Of a DNA stretch of 64,000 nt, positions 1 to 8,129 are shown piece by piece. The DNA lies in contig JAKADX010000007.1 in the NCBI GenBank assembly GCA_021818505.1, positions 1 to 64,000 of the forward strand, read 5' to 3'. A program made the position numbers and the translations under genes. Positions within the stretch are counted from its first letter, which is position 1. The number at the start of each line of letters is the position of its first letter. This DNA is from Pseudomonadota bacterium. Lineage in GTDB: Bacteria > Pseudomonadota > Alphaproteobacteria > Acetobacterales > Acetobacteraceae. A model generated the notes under the pieces. The model was given only the letters and a program-made list of their open reading frames with translations. It did no database searches and was not told the origin of the DNA.

Positions 1-1
1 G

Positions 2-313
2 CTGCATCTGGTGCCCCAGACGGTGGGCGGGGCCTCGCAGTTGCAGCACCTGCTGGCCGATCCCGAGATGGCGGCGCTGATCGCCGCCGCGCCGCAGGCC
101 GGCCGCATCCTGCGCCCGCTGTGCCGGATGCTGGGGATCCCGCTGCCGGCCGCACTCGCGCCGCCGCCGCCTCCCGACGGCCCAATCGCACCGTGCCGCG
201 CCGCCTCCGGCCGTCCGTCCCCGGCCGCTTCTCCACCGCCGGCCCGCCCGGCGCCGGCCCCTGCGGTGGCACCCCCGCCATCCGCCTGCGGCCCGCCCGT
301 CGTTGCGGCCTGA
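2..313 (+). CDS. Proline-rich hypothetical protein, 5'-truncated
   Basis: Only the last 103 codons lie in the window; the reading frame is open to the left edge, so the start is missing. The visible part begins with a conserved block (Leu-His-Leu-Val-Pro-Gln, then SQLQHLLADPE and RPLCRMLGI) and ends in a low-complexity Pro/Ala tail. The same block occurs in the gene at 20738-21331 on the other strand: about 32 of 46 aligned residues are identical by my hand alignment. The two are therefore paralogues. I do not recognise a function. No signal peptide can be judged because the N-terminus is absent. Confidence 0.6.
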   Translation: MHLVPQTVGGASQLQHLLADPEMAALIAAAPQAGRILRPLCRMLGIPLPAALAPPPPPDGPIAPCRAASGRPSPAASPPPARPAPAPAVAPPPSACGPPVVAA

Positions 314-341
314 GCGCCCGGCGCCGGCGCGTGCCGTTATC

Positions 342-357
342 GTTCCATTATAGGAAC
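342..357. repeat. Short inverted repeat in convergent gap
   Basis: GTTCC and GGAAC form 5-bp arms around a 6-base AT loop, between the end of the left-edge gene and the stop of the class II aldolase. It could be a weak bidirectional hairpin. There is no T-run, so a terminator role is uncertain. Confidence 0.3.
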
Positions 358-362
358 AACAG

Positions 363-1091
363 TCAGCCTCGCTTGCCCGACAGCTTCCGCGCCGCCTTCG
401 CCGCCTTGGGCCGGGCCACGTCGTTGCTGCCCTCCGGCTCCGGCATCTGGCCGTAGCTCATGCGGCGCATCTGCTCCAGCACGCGCGCCATCTCCTCCTC
501 CGGCAGCACCGGTGGCTCGCCGAGGGGCAGGGCGTGGACATACATGCGCGCCAGCGTCTCCACCTCGATCGCCAGCCACAGCGCGCTGCCCAGCGTCTTG
601 CCGAGTGCAATCTGTCCGTGCTGGCCGAGCAGGCAGGCGAGCCTGCCGTCCAGCGCCGCGATCGCCGCGTCCGACAGCGCCTGGGTGCCGAAGGTGGCGT
701 AGCGGGCGCAGCGGATCGTGGTGCCGCCGGCCACCCCGACCATGTAGTGAAACGCCGGGATCGGCTTGTGATGCACGGCGAGCGTGGTGGCATAGACCGA
801 GTGGCAGTGCAGCACCGCGTTCACATCCTCCCGCTCGCGCAGGATGTCGCGGTGGAAGCGCCATTCCGAGGACGGGCGGTGCCTGCCCTCATAGCTGCCG
901 TCGAAGCTCATCTTCATGATGTCGGCCGGCTTCATCGACTCGTAGGGCAGCGAGGACGGGGTGATCAGGAACCCGCCCTCGCAGCGCACCGAGAGGTTGC
1001 CGGACGTGCCCTGGTTGATGCCGGAGGCGTTCATGCGCTGCGCGGTCTGCACCATCTCGCGCCGCAGCGCCGCTTCGTCGGTCTTGGCCAT
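363..1091 (-). CDS. Class II aldolase/adducin family protein
   Basis: A 242-residue protein of the class II aldolase/adducin family, which includes L-fuculose-1-phosphate and L-ribulose-5-phosphate handling enzymes. Members use a divalent metal held by histidines to cleave or epimerise sugar phosphates. Visible features are the substrate-phosphate loop region NQGTSGNLSVR (about residues 25-35), a TPSSLPYE segment, the metal-binding pair HCHS (about 94-97) and a further histidine in LGQHGQIALG. The start ATG overlaps the TGA of the upstream kinase by one base (TGATG), so it is the last gene of the LacI-led operon. It probably performs the aldol cleavage that ends the pathway; the actual substrate cannot be read from sequence. 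The basic, lysine-rich C-terminus is unusual but not diagnostic. Confidence 0.85.
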   Translation of the reverse strand: MAKTDEAALRREMVQTAQRMNASGINQGTSGNLSVRCEGGFLITPSSLPYESMKPADIMKMSFDGSYEGRHRPSSEWRFHRDILREREDVNAVLHCHSVYATTLAVHHKPIPAFHYMVGVAGGTTIRCARYATFGTQALSDAAIAALDGRLACLLGQHGQIALGKTLGSALWLAIEVETLARMYVHALPLGEPPVLPEEEMARVLEQMRRMSYGQMPEPEGSNDVARPKAAKAARKLSGKRG

Positions 1092-2485
1092 CAGGAGTTC
1101 CTCGTGTCGGAGGCGATCAGGTCGTGCCAGCGCGCGCGGTAGTCGCCGAGGCTGGGAATGTCCAGCGGGGCCGGACGGTCGAGCGCCAGCGGGGCCGGCG
1201 CGGTGCGTGCCGTGTGACCGGCCAGCAGCGCGGCGCCGGCGGCCACGCCATCGCGGGCGCGGTTGAATGTCACGTCGCCGCCGGGGCGCAGTGCGGCGAC
1301 CAGCGCGGGATACAGCGGGTCGCCCGCAAAACTGCCGTCCAGCACCACGCGCCCGGTGCGTCCCAGCGCATCGAGCAGCAGGTCGGTCAGCAGGGCGGTC
1401 GCGATCAGCGCCAGCGCCCGCCGCTCCGCCGCGTCCGCGGGCGGCGGGCCGAGGATCGCGCCGCGCCCGGCGCGGCCCGGCAGCAGCCCGTCATCCTCGC
1501 CGAAAAAGGGCAGGGGCAGCGTGCGGCGCTCGATCAGCCGCGCCGCCACGTCGGCATCGCCCAGCGCGCCCGCCGGCTGCTCCCCGGCAACGAGAAAAAA
1601 CTCGCGCCCGCCCATGCACAGCACGCCGGCCAGCGGCCGTCCCGCCGGATCGGCGTTGCAGGTCATCCCCCGCGCCTCGTCCAGCGCATCGAGGTCGGCG
1701 GCGTCGCTCAGCGCCACGATCCAGGTGCCGGTCGAGACCACCGTGATCCCCGACAGCCCGGCGGCCTGATAGCGATAGAAGTTCACCGTGCTGTCATGCG
1801 CGCCGCACAGCACCCGCGTTGTCGGCGAAAGCCCGGTGCGCGCCGCGATCTCGGCCCGCACCGGGCCGAGCGCCGCCCAGGCGGGCGCGAGCGGCGGCAG
1901 CAAATGCTCCCAGCGGCGCGCGGCGACGATCGGCGCGAACCGCCCCTCGCGCACCGACCACAGATGCGACTGCGCGCCGAGCACGCTCGCCTCCGACGCC
2001 GCCACGCCCGAAAGCCGCCACGCCCAGTATTGCGGCAAGCCCAGGAAGTGGCGCGCGCGGGCGAAGGTGTCGGGCCATCCGGTTTGCAGCCACAGCATCT
2101 GCCGCGCGATATGCGAGGCGCCGAGCATGACCGGGCTGCCGCGCGTGCGATAGTCGCCGGCGAGTTGCCGGTACAGCGCCGTCACCGCGGCCGGCGGCTC
2201 GTCCTCGTAGTCGATCATCGGCATCACCGGCCCGGCGTCATCGACCAGTACGCCGGCGGAGCCGTGGCCGATCGGCACGATCGCTTCGATCGCGTGGCGG
2301 CGTGCCAGATCGGCAAGCGCGTCGAGCAGCCATGCCTCCAACGCGATCACGTCATGGTGGCGATAGGGCGGGGCGGGGCGCACCGTGTTGGGTGTGGTCA
2401 GCGTCTCGCGCACGCTGCCGTCGGCGTCGGTGACGCTGAGCTTGACGTTGGTCTTGCCGATATCGAGCACGGCGATCGCGCTCAC
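1091..2485 (-). CDS. FGGY-family carbohydrate kinase
   Basis: A 464-residue FGGY sugar kinase of the rhamnulokinase/fuculokinase-like branch. The N-terminus carries the ATPase-fold phosphate-1 motif (VLDIGKTNVKLSV), and a second-lobe motif STGTWIVAL lies near residue 255. FGGY kinases phosphorylate a ketose or polyol using ATP in the cytosol. Its start overlaps the xylulokinase stop by four bases (ATGA) and its stop overlaps the aldolase start, so expression is likely coupled. It differs clearly from the neighbouring XylB-type kinase, so the operon holds two non-redundant sugar kinases. The substrate is unknown; L-fuculose, L-rhamnulose or a tetrulose would fit an aldolase partner. Confidence 0.82.
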   Translation of the reverse strand: MSAIAVLDIGKTNVKLSVTDADGSVRETLTTPNTVRPAPPYRHHDVIALEAWLLDALADLARRHAIEAIVPIGHGSAGVLVDDAGPVMPMIDYEDEPPAAVTALYRQLAGDYRTRGSPVMLGASHIARQMLWLQTGWPDTFARARHFLGLPQYWAWRLSGVAASEASVLGAQSHLWSVREGRFAPIVAARRWEHLLPPLAPAWAALGPVRAEIAARTGLSPTTRVLCGAHDSTVNFYRYQAAGLSGITVVSTGTWIVALSDAADLDALDEARGMTCNADPAGRPLAGVLCMGGREFFLVAGEQPAGALGDADVAARLIERRTLPLPFFGEDDGLLPGRAGRGAILGPPPADAAERRALALIATALLTDLLLDALGRTGRVVLDGSFAGDPLYPALVAALRPGGDVTFNRARDGVAAGAALLAGHTARTAPAPLALDRPAPLDIPSLGDYRARWHDLIASDTRNS

Positions 2486-3951
2486 CGCGCAAACTCCGGC
2501 CGCAGCGCGGCATAGAGGCGGCGGAACGCCTCGATACGCGGCGCATAGGCATCCGCCAGAGCCGCATCGGGTTCGATCACGCGCTGCACCGGCGGCTCGA
2601 CCAGCACCGTGGCCGGATCGTCGACGCCGAGCGCCAGCCGCGCCAGCCGTGCGGCGCCGAAAGCGGGACCGCGCGCCCCGCCGGCATAGACGCGCAGGGG
2701 CACGCCCAGCACGCTCGCGATCAGCCGCGTCCAGAACGCGCTGCGCGCCCCCCCGCCGACGATGCCGGCCGAGGCGATGCGCGTGCCGCCCACGGCCAGC
2801 GCATCGCGCGCGTCGGCGAAGCTGAAGGCGACACCTTCAAGAGCTGCCAGCACCAGCTCGGCGCGCGAGGTGTCGGGCGTGAGCCCGAACACCACGCCGC
2901 GCGCGTACGGATCGTCATGCGGCGTGCGCTCGCCCGACAGATACGGCAGCACCAGCAGCCGGCCCGGGCCGGCGAAGCGTGCCTCCGCCTCGGCGAGCAG
3001 TGTGGGAATGTCGGCATCGCCCAGCAGATGCGCGACGGCGGCGAGCACGCCGGCGCCGTTCAGCATCGCCGCCATCTGGCACCACCGACCGGGCACGGCG
3101 TGGCAGAAGGCATGGACCAGCCGCGCCGGCGCCGGCCGGTGCGCATCGGCGGCGACGAACAGTTGCGCCGAGGTCGAGAGGCCGACGAAAGCCCGCCCGT
3201 CCTCGACCGCGCCGATCCCCACCCCGCCGACCATCGTGTCGCCGCCGCCCGCCGCGACGACGATCCCCGCACGCAGCCCGAAGCGGCGCGCGATCTCCGC
3301 TCGCAGCGTCCCGGCCGGCGCGCTGCCCTCGACGATCGGCGGCAGCATCGCGGGGTCGATCCCGACCGCGGCGACGGCCCGCGCACTCCAACTCCGCCGC
3401 GCCTCATCCAGCAACCAGGTGCCGGCGGCATCCGAGGGGTCGGTGGCGCGCACGCCGGTCAGGTGCAGGCGGATTAGGTCCTTGGGCAGTAGCAGCGCGC
3501 GCGCACGCGCCAAGGCTGCCGGCTCGTGCTGGGCCAGCCACAGCAGCTTGGGCGCGGTGAAGCCGGCCAGCGCCGGCACGCCAAGCTCGGCTGCCAGATC
3601 GGTGCCGAGGCGCTTGAGGTCTTCGGCCTCGGCATGCGCGCGCCCGTCGTTCCACAACATCGCTGGCCGCACCGGCCGATCGTGGTCGTCGAGCAGCACG
3701 GTCGCGTGCATCTGGCCCGACAGCCCGATCGCCGCGACCTCCGCCATCGCCGCCGGCGCCGCCGCGTGCAGCCGGGCCAGCGCCGCCTCCACCGCGCGCC
3801 ACCACGAGGCCGGGTCCTGTTCGGAGGCGAGCGGGGCAGGGTGCTCGGCGGCGAGTTTCTCCTCCGCCTCGGCGCGCACCGCCTCACGGTCATCGACGAT
3901 CAGCGCCTTGAGCGCGGAGGTGCCGAGGTCGATGCCGAGGAAGCAGGCCAC
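2482..3951 (-). CDS. xylB: Xylulokinase-like FGGY kinase
   Basis: A 489-residue protein of typical xylulokinase length and layout. It starts with FLGIDLGTSALKALI (phosphate-1 motif), has GLSGQMHATVLLD near residue 80 and WNDGRA near 103, typical of XylB, and a C-terminal GGGARSAFW motif. XylB phosphorylates D-xylulose to D-xylulose 5-phosphate. The start is GTG, one base after the epimerase stop. No xylose isomerase or xylitol dehydrogenase lies beside it, so its substrate here may instead be the ketose produced by the adjacent epimerase. The family call is firm; the exact substrate is not. Confidence 0.85.
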   Translation of the reverse strand: MACFLGIDLGTSALKALIVDDREAVRAEAEEKLAAEHPAPLASEQDPASWWRAVEAALARLHAAAPAAMAEVAAIGLSGQMHATVLLDDHDRPVRPAMLWNDGRAHAEAEDLKRLGTDLAAELGVPALAGFTAPKLLWLAQHEPAALARARALLLPKDLIRLHLTGVRATDPSDAAGTWLLDEARRSWSARAVAAVGIDPAMLPPIVEGSAPAGTLRAEIARRFGLRAGIVVAAGGGDTMVGGVGIGAVEDGRAFVGLSTSAQLFVAADAHRPAPARLVHAFCHAVPGRWCQMAAMLNGAGVLAAVAHLLGDADIPTLLAEAEARFAGPGRLLVLPYLSGERTPHDDPYARGVVFGLTPDTSRAELVLAALEGVAFSFADARDALAVGGTRIASAGIVGGGARSAFWTRLIASVLGVPLRVYAGGARGPAFGAARLARLALGVDDPATVLVEPPVQRVIEPDAALADAYAPRIEAFRRLYAALRPEFAR

Positions 3952-3952
3952 G

Positions 3953-4804
3953 TCAGGTGATGAGGCGGTGCTTCAGCGCCAGGCGGCGCAGATACGACAC
4001 GCCCGTGCCCAGCACCTCATAGCGGTCGCGCGCCACCGGCCGCCAGACGCACAACGCGGCCGCGATCTCCGGCGGCAGGGTCACGAAGCTTTCGATCACC
4101 AGGTCGCCGGAGAAGCCGATCTCGGCCAGCGCCGTGAACACCTCCTCCCAGTCGATCGTGCCGGTGCCCGGCACGCCGCGATCGCTCTCGGAGAGGTGGA
4201 TATAGCGCGCGCGGGTACCGGCGACGCGGAACCCTTCGCCGATGCCCTTCTCCTCGATGTTCATGTGGTAGGTGTCGAGATGCACCGCCGTGTTCGGCTC
4301 GCCGATGCGTTCGAGCAGCGCCAGTGTCTGCGCCGCGGTGTTGAGCAGATGCGTCTCGTAGCGGTTGCACGGCTCCAGGCCGAGCGTCAGGCCGAGTTCG
4401 CGCGCTCGCCGCGCCGCCGGCCGCAGCGCCTCGGCGATCGCATCGTATTCGGCCTCGGTCGGCGGCGCGCCGGTTTTGTAGCCGAGGGCCGAATACGTGA
4501 CGCCGCCGAGGAAAGTGCAGCCCAGTGCGTGCGCGACCTCGACCGCTTCGAGCAGGAAGTCGCGCGCCGCCGCCGGCGCCCTGGTCGCCAGCCGGTCGGG
4601 CGGCAGGCAGAGCGAGGCGGCCGGGGCGATGCAATGCGCGGCGAGCAGGTCGCGGGCATGGGCCACGTCGATGCTGGCGGGGACGAGCAAGGGAATCTCG
4701 ATCACCTGCAGCCCATAGCGTTCGGCCTCCGGAATCGCCGCCTCCGCGGCCTGCGGCGTCCAGGACGCCGCCCAGAGGCTGAAATGCATGCCGATGCGGG
4801 TCAT
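3953..4804 (-). CDS. D-tagatose 3-epimerase-like sugar isomerase
   Basis: A 283-residue TIM-barrel protein of the xylose-isomerase-like/D-tagatose 3-epimerase family (AP endonuclease 2 fold). These enzymes epimerise free ketoses at C3 using a metal held by two Glu, one Asp and one His. The matching segments are GLEPCNRYE (first Glu, near residue 150), HLDTYHMNIEE (Asp and His), HLSESDRG and a late VIESF. It lies between LacI (24-base gap) and xylB in the same operon, which suggests a route in which an incoming ketose is epimerised before phosphorylation. D-allulose, L-ribulose or a similar ketose is possible; the sequence does not decide. Confidence 0.82.
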   Translation of the reverse strand: MTRIGMHFSLWAASWTPQAAEAAIPEAERYGLQVIEIPLLVPASIDVAHARDLLAAHCIAPAASLCLPPDRLATRAPAAARDFLLEAVEVAHALGCTFLGGVTYSALGYKTGAPPTEAEYDAIAEALRPAARRARELGLTLGLEPCNRYETHLLNTAAQTLALLERIGEPNTAVHLDTYHMNIEEKGIGEGFRVAGTRARYIHLSESDRGVPGTGTIDWEEVFTALAEIGFSGDLVIESFVTLPPEIAAALCVWRPVARDRYEVLGTGVSYLRRLALKHRLIT

Positions 4805-4828
4805 CCCTCGGCTCCTCTGCTGTGCGCC

Positions 4829-5863
4829 TCAGCCGGTCCGGCGCGCCCTGGCCGGTGTCGCCGGCGCTGGGTCGGTCGAGGCGCGGATCTCCAGCGTGCA
4901 GTCCAGCCGCAACGACTGCGGCGGCGAGGTGTCGCCCGCGATGCGCGCCTTCAGCCGCGCCCAGGCGGCCTGCCCCATCGCCCCCACCGGCTGCCAGACC
5001 GCGGTGATCGGCGGCGAGGTCACGCGCATCCAGTCCTGGTCGTCGAAACCGACCAGCGCCACGTCCTCCGGCACGCGCAGCCCCGCTTCGCGCAGCGCAC
5101 CCAGCGCGCCCAGCGTGACGACGTTGTTGAGCGTGAACAGCGCGTCCGGCAGCGGTGGCTCGGCGAGGCGGCGGGCGACTTTGGCGCGGCTGTCGGCGAC
5201 CGTGAAGGCGACCTCCAGCACTTCCAGCACCGCCCCGGCGGCGGCGGCGACCACGTTCGCAGCGGCGCAGCGTTCGTCGATATTGGCGATGCCGGCTCCC
5301 GCGGCCACCGCGAGGATATGGTGCCGGCCGGTATCCAGCAGGTGCCGTGCCACGGCTTCGGCGGCGGCGGTGTTGTTCACCGCGATCAGGTCCATCGGCG
5401 GCTCGCGGGGGGTGCGGTCCACCGCTACCACCGGCACGCCGGCGGCCTGCGCCACGCCGCGCGCCGCCAAGGAGCCGTCGCACGGCACCACGATCAGCCC
5501 CGCCGGCCGCCAGGTCAGCAGCGCGCGCAGCCGCGCGGTTTCCTGCTCGGCGTCGTCGTCGGAGGAGACGATCAGCAGGTCATACCCGTCCTGCCGCGCC
5601 GCCGCCTCGATCACCGCGGCGAGATTGCCGAAGAACGGGTTGGCAAGGTCGGGCACCATCAGCCCCGCAACCCGCGAGCGCCGCGAGCGCAGCCGCGCGG
5701 CGCCGAGATCGGCGATGTAGCCGAGGTCCGCAACCGCCGCCCGCACCCGCGCCGCGAGTTCGGGTGCCACGCTGCGACGGGCGTTGAGCACGTTGGAGAC
5801 GGTCGCGGTGGAGACGCCCGCGCGGGCCGCCACGGTGCGGATCGATGGCAGCTTGCTGGTCAA
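4829..5863 (-). CDS. LacI-family transcriptional regulator
   Basis: A 344-residue LacI/GalR regulator. The N-terminal helix-turn-helix is clear (PSIRTVAARAGVSTATVSNVL), followed by a hinge helix and a periplasmic-binding-protein-like sensor domain with FFGNLAAVIE and GFDDQDWMR. It is the first gene of the operon, so it probably autoregulates and controls the epimerase, both kinases and the aldolase, with a sugar or sugar phosphate as effector. Candidate binding repeats lie upstream at 5916-5928. No transporter belongs to this operon, so uptake must be encoded elsewhere, perhaps by the ABC system at 32754-35582. Confidence 0.9.
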   Translation of the reverse strand: MTSKLPSIRTVAARAGVSTATVSNVLNARRSVAPELAARVRAAVADLGYIADLGAARLRSRRSRVAGLMVPDLANPFFGNLAAVIEAAARQDGYDLLIVSSDDDAEQETARLRALLTWRPAGLIVVPCDGSLAARGVAQAAGVPVVAVDRTPREPPMDLIAVNNTAAAEAVARHLLDTGRHHILAVAAGAGIANIDERCAAANVVAAAAGAVLEVLEVAFTVADSRAKVARRLAEPPLPDALFTLNNVVTLGALGALREAGLRVPEDVALVGFDDQDWMRVTSPPITAVWQPVGAMGQAAWARLKARIAGDTSPPQSLRLDCTLEIRASTDPAPATPARARRTG

Positions 5864-5915
5864 CCGGGCGCCCCGCGCGCGCCGGCTCCTGGCGCGCCTT
5901 TCCTGTTGCTTTTCG

Positions 5916-5961
5916 GTTACACGTTACATGAACCTTGCCGTCACTCTCCGCATCCTGTCAA
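5916..5961 (-). promoter_or_regulatory. Candidate promoter/operator of LacI operon
   Basis: Two direct copies of TGTAAC (read on the minus strand) separated by one base lie at 5916-5928, about 55 bases upstream of the lacI-type start. A perfect TTGACA -35-like hexamer lies at 5961-5956. I see no good -10 box at the normal distance. TGTAAC resembles a LacI-family half-site, but the repeats are direct rather than inverted, so this is tentative. Confidence 0.3.
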
Positions 5962-5987
5962 CTGTCGGCAATGGTTGAGAGTGCGCG

Positions 5988-6191
5988 TCAGGAGAACGCG
6001 CAGCCCGACTTCATCCCCAGCCGCTTGAAGATCATCGCCGCCGGGCAGAAGCCGGTGATGCCGGCCTGGAACAGGTTGAGGCCGACAAAGACCACCAGCA
6101 GGAACCACCAGGGGCTGACAAACCAGCCCAGCGCCAGCCCAACCAGCGTCACCACGCCGGCAAAGCTCATCACGGCATTGTCGATAGCCAT
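5988..6191 (-). CDS. DUF2892 small membrane protein (YgaP-like)
   Basis: A 67-residue protein with two predicted transmembrane helices (about residues 8-25 and 27-45) and the TGFCPAAMIFKRLG motif typical of DUF2892. This domain often occurs alone or fused to rhodanese, as in YgaP, and is linked to sulfur handling at the inner membrane. I chose the ATG at 6191 because AAGGAG lies six bases upstream of it; an in-frame ATG two codons earlier abuts the ribosome site and is unlikely. It is the last gene of the sqr-trxC operon. The three cysteines may accept or relay sulfane sulfur, but that is inference. Confidence 0.78.
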   Translation of the reverse strand: MAIDNAVMSFAGVVTLVGLALGWFVSPWWFLLVVFVGLNLFQAGITGFCPAAMIFKRLGMKSGCAFS

Positions 6192-6207
6192 CGTCATCTC
6201 CTTTGCA

Positions 6208-6666
6208 TCAGGCCGCGCGTTCGGGCGCGACGGGAAGGTTGCGGCGGACCCAGGACGTGATCGCGCCGGTGTCCATGGCGCCGGCGGTCTGCGCGATCAC
6301 GCGGCCGCCGTGAAACAGGAACATCGCCGGAATGCCGCGCACGCCCAGCCGCGCGGTCACGTTCGGCGCGGTGTCCGCATTGAGCTTGAGCAGCCGCACC
6401 TGCGGCTCCAGCACCGCGGCGGCGCGGGCGAAGGCGGGAGACATGGCGCGGCATGGTCCGCACCACGGTGCCCAGACATCGAGCAGGATCGGAATGCTAT
6501 CCTCGCGCAGGTGCCGCTCCAGCGCGGCTTCATCGACGTCCGCCGGCGCGCCGGCGAACAGCGCGACATGGCAGGCGCCGCACTTGGCCGCGCGCGCCGG
6601 ACGTTCCGGCGGGACGCGGTTGAGCGCGCCGCAATGCGGGCAGACGATGCGAGAGGTGTCGGGCAT
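6208..6666 (-). CDS. trxC: Thioredoxin 2 (TrxC)
   Basis: A 152-residue zinc-binding thioredoxin. The N-terminus has the two CxxC pairs of Trx2 (CPHC near residues 9-12 and CGAC near 29-32), followed by a standard thioredoxin fold with the active site WAPWCGPCR (about 68-76) and the cis-proline region RGIPAMFLF. It reduces disulfides and can reduce protein persulfides. The start ATG at 6666 has GGAG six bases upstream. It lies between sqr and the DUF2892 gene with very short gaps, which points to a role in removing sulfane sulfur from proteins after sulfide oxidation. Confidence 0.92.
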   Translation of the reverse strand: MPDTSRIVCPHCGALNRVPPERPARAAKCGACHVALFAGAPADVDEAALERHLREDSIPILLDVWAPWCGPCRAMSPAFARAAAVLEPQVRLLKLNADTAPNVTARLGVRGIPAMFLFHGGRVIAQTAGAMDTGAITSWVRRNLPVAPERAA

Positions 6667-6677
6667 CACGATCTCCG

Positions 6678-7967
6678 TCAGGCCTGGTCCGTCGTGGTGG
6701 CCTTGAGTTTTTCGATGTTCAGTTGCTTGAGCAGGAAGCGCTCGTAGAACGGCTCGCTCTCGCCGGTGCGCATCTTGCGCAGGAAGTATTTCTCGAACCC
6801 GACCTTCGCCAGATGCACCCAAGCACCTTTCGCCGCCCAGTTGACGTTGCGGGGCGGGATCTGCGGCTGGGCGACGAAGGCGACACCGCTGTCGCCGAAA
6901 TCGGCGAGGCACACGGCGTTCCAGGTGCCCTGCGTGTGCGCCTCCTGGCCGCGCAGCAGCGCGCTGATGTTGCGCACCGTCGCGGTGACCATCGACTCGA
7001 TCATGAAGCCGGTCTTGGGCACGCCGCACGGCACCGGCGTCGGGCCGGTCGGCGGAATGGCGACGCAGACGCCGACCGCGAAGACGTTGCGGTAGGTCGG
7101 GTTGCGCTGGTGCTTGTCCACCAGCACGAAGCCGCGCGGATTGACCAGCTTGTCGATGCCGCGGACCGCCGCCACGCCGCGGAACGCCGGCAGCATCATG
7201 GCAAAGGCGAACGGCAGGTCGTGCTTTTCTTTCACCGCGCCGCCGGCATCCAGCTCCTCGACATGCATCAGCCGCTCGTCCACGCCGGTCACGCGGGCGT
7301 TGGTGATCCATTTGATGTGGCGGTTGCGAAACTCGCTCTCCATCAACCCTTTGGTGTCGCCGACACCATCCAGGCCGAGATGGCCGACATACGGCTCGGC
7401 GGTGACGAAGGTCATCGGCACGCGGTCACGGACCCGCCGCTTGCGCAGCTCGGTGTCCAGGATATAAGCGAACTCATAGGCGGGGCCGAAGCACGACGCG
7501 CCCTGCACCGCGCCGATCACCACCGGGCCGGGGTTCCGGCAGAATGCTTCGAACGCCGTATGCGCGCGTTCGGCGTGATCGACATGGCAGATCGACTGCG
7601 TGAATCCCTCCGGCCCCAGCCCGGCGATCTCATCAAACGCGAGGTCGGGGCCGGTGGCGATGGCGAGGTAGTCGTACGGCACCGAACTGCCATCCTCCAG
7701 CTCCACGCGGTTTTCCTCGGGATGCACCCGCCGCGCGCCCTGCGGCATCAGGCGGATGCGTTTGCGCTGCATCACCGCGGCGAGATCGATCTCGATATCC
7801 TGCCGTGCCCGCCAGCCCACCGCGACCCAGGGATTGGACGGCACGAAGTGATAGCGGCTGCCCTGGCCGATCACCGTCAGCCGGTCCTCCCGCCGCAGTT
7901 CGGCCGCCATCTCATAGGCCAGGACGGTGCCGCCGAGTCCGGCGCCGAGTACCACAACCTCCGCCAT
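6678..7967 (-). CDS. sqr: Sulfide:quinone oxidoreductase
   Basis: A 429-residue flavoprotein that oxidises sulfide to sulfane sulfur and passes electrons to the quinone pool at the membrane face. It has the FAD motif VVLGAGLGGTVLA (residues 5-17), a second FAD segment YLAIATGPDL, and all three catalytic cysteines expected for type I enzymes: Cys127 (SICHVD), Cys159 (QGASCFGPAYE) and Cys353 (GTWNAVCLADFGD). These match Cys128, Cys160 and Cys356 of the Acidithiobacillus enzyme as I recall it. The C-terminal amphipathic tail needed for membrane binding (HLAKVGFEKYFLRKM) is intact. The start at 7967 has a strong AGGAGGA site. It leads the sqr-trxC-DUF2892 operon, divergent from the repressor gene. 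Confidence 0.93.
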   Translation of the reverse strand: MAEVVVLGAGLGGTVLAYEMAAELRREDRLTVIGQGSRYHFVPSNPWVAVGWRARQDIEIDLAAVMQRKRIRLMPQGARRVHPEENRVELEDGSSVPYDYLAIATGPDLAFDEIAGLGPEGFTQSICHVDHAERAHTAFEAFCRNPGPVVIGAVQGASCFGPAYEFAYILDTELRKRRVRDRVPMTFVTAEPYVGHLGLDGVGDTKGLMESEFRNRHIKWITNARVTGVDERLMHVEELDAGGAVKEKHDLPFAFAMMLPAFRGVAAVRGIDKLVNPRGFVLVDKHQRNPTYRNVFAVGVCVAIPPTGPTPVPCGVPKTGFMIESMVTATVRNISALLRGQEAHTQGTWNAVCLADFGDSGVAFVAQPQIPPRNVNWAAKGAWVHLAKVGFEKYFLRKMRTGESEPFYERFLLKQLNIEKLKATTTDQA

Positions 7968-8027
7968 TCCGTCCTCCTCCTGCTGCCGTGTCGTGCCGAG
8001 CACGCCCACCGTGCGCCGGGGCCGGCA

Positions 8028-8041
8028 TTGATCCAGATCAG
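8028..8041. promoter_or_regulatory. FNR/DNR-like box upstream of sqr
   Basis: TTGATCCAGATCAG matches nine of the ten defined positions of the FNR/DNR consensus TTGAT-N4-ATCAA. It lies 61-74 bases upstream of the sqr start. Oxygen or nitric-oxide responsive control of sulfide oxidation would make sense, but no regulator of that family is in the window. Confidence 0.35.
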
Positions 8042-8093
8042 TGACTTGGCCGTCGTGCGGAAGCGTGATCGACGCTGCGACCGCTGCCGCCGC

Positions 8094-8127
8094 TTGACGA
8101 TATATGCGAGGTTGCGTAGATACGCAA
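8094..8127 (+). promoter_or_regulatory. sqrR promoter and palindromic operator
   Basis: TTGACG at 8094-8099 is followed after 17 bases by TAGATA at 8117-8122, giving a start point close to the ATG at 8130. A perfect palindrome, TTGCGTA-GA-TACGCAA (8112-8127), covers the -10 region. This is the layout expected of an autoregulated ArsR-family gene. There is no ribosome-binding site between it and the ATG, so the transcript may be leaderless. Confidence 0.6.
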
Positions 8128-8129
8128 GT

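Noticed and set aside
342-357. Rho-independent terminator between the first two genes
   Set aside because: The stem is only 5 bp and no T-run follows on either strand, so it is listed only as an inverted repeat.
2762-6028. Very long open frame on the plus strand opposite the sugar operon
   Set aside because: It runs antisense to five well-recognised genes and its translation is low-complexity Arg/Ala/Ser-rich without motifs, an artefact of high GC.
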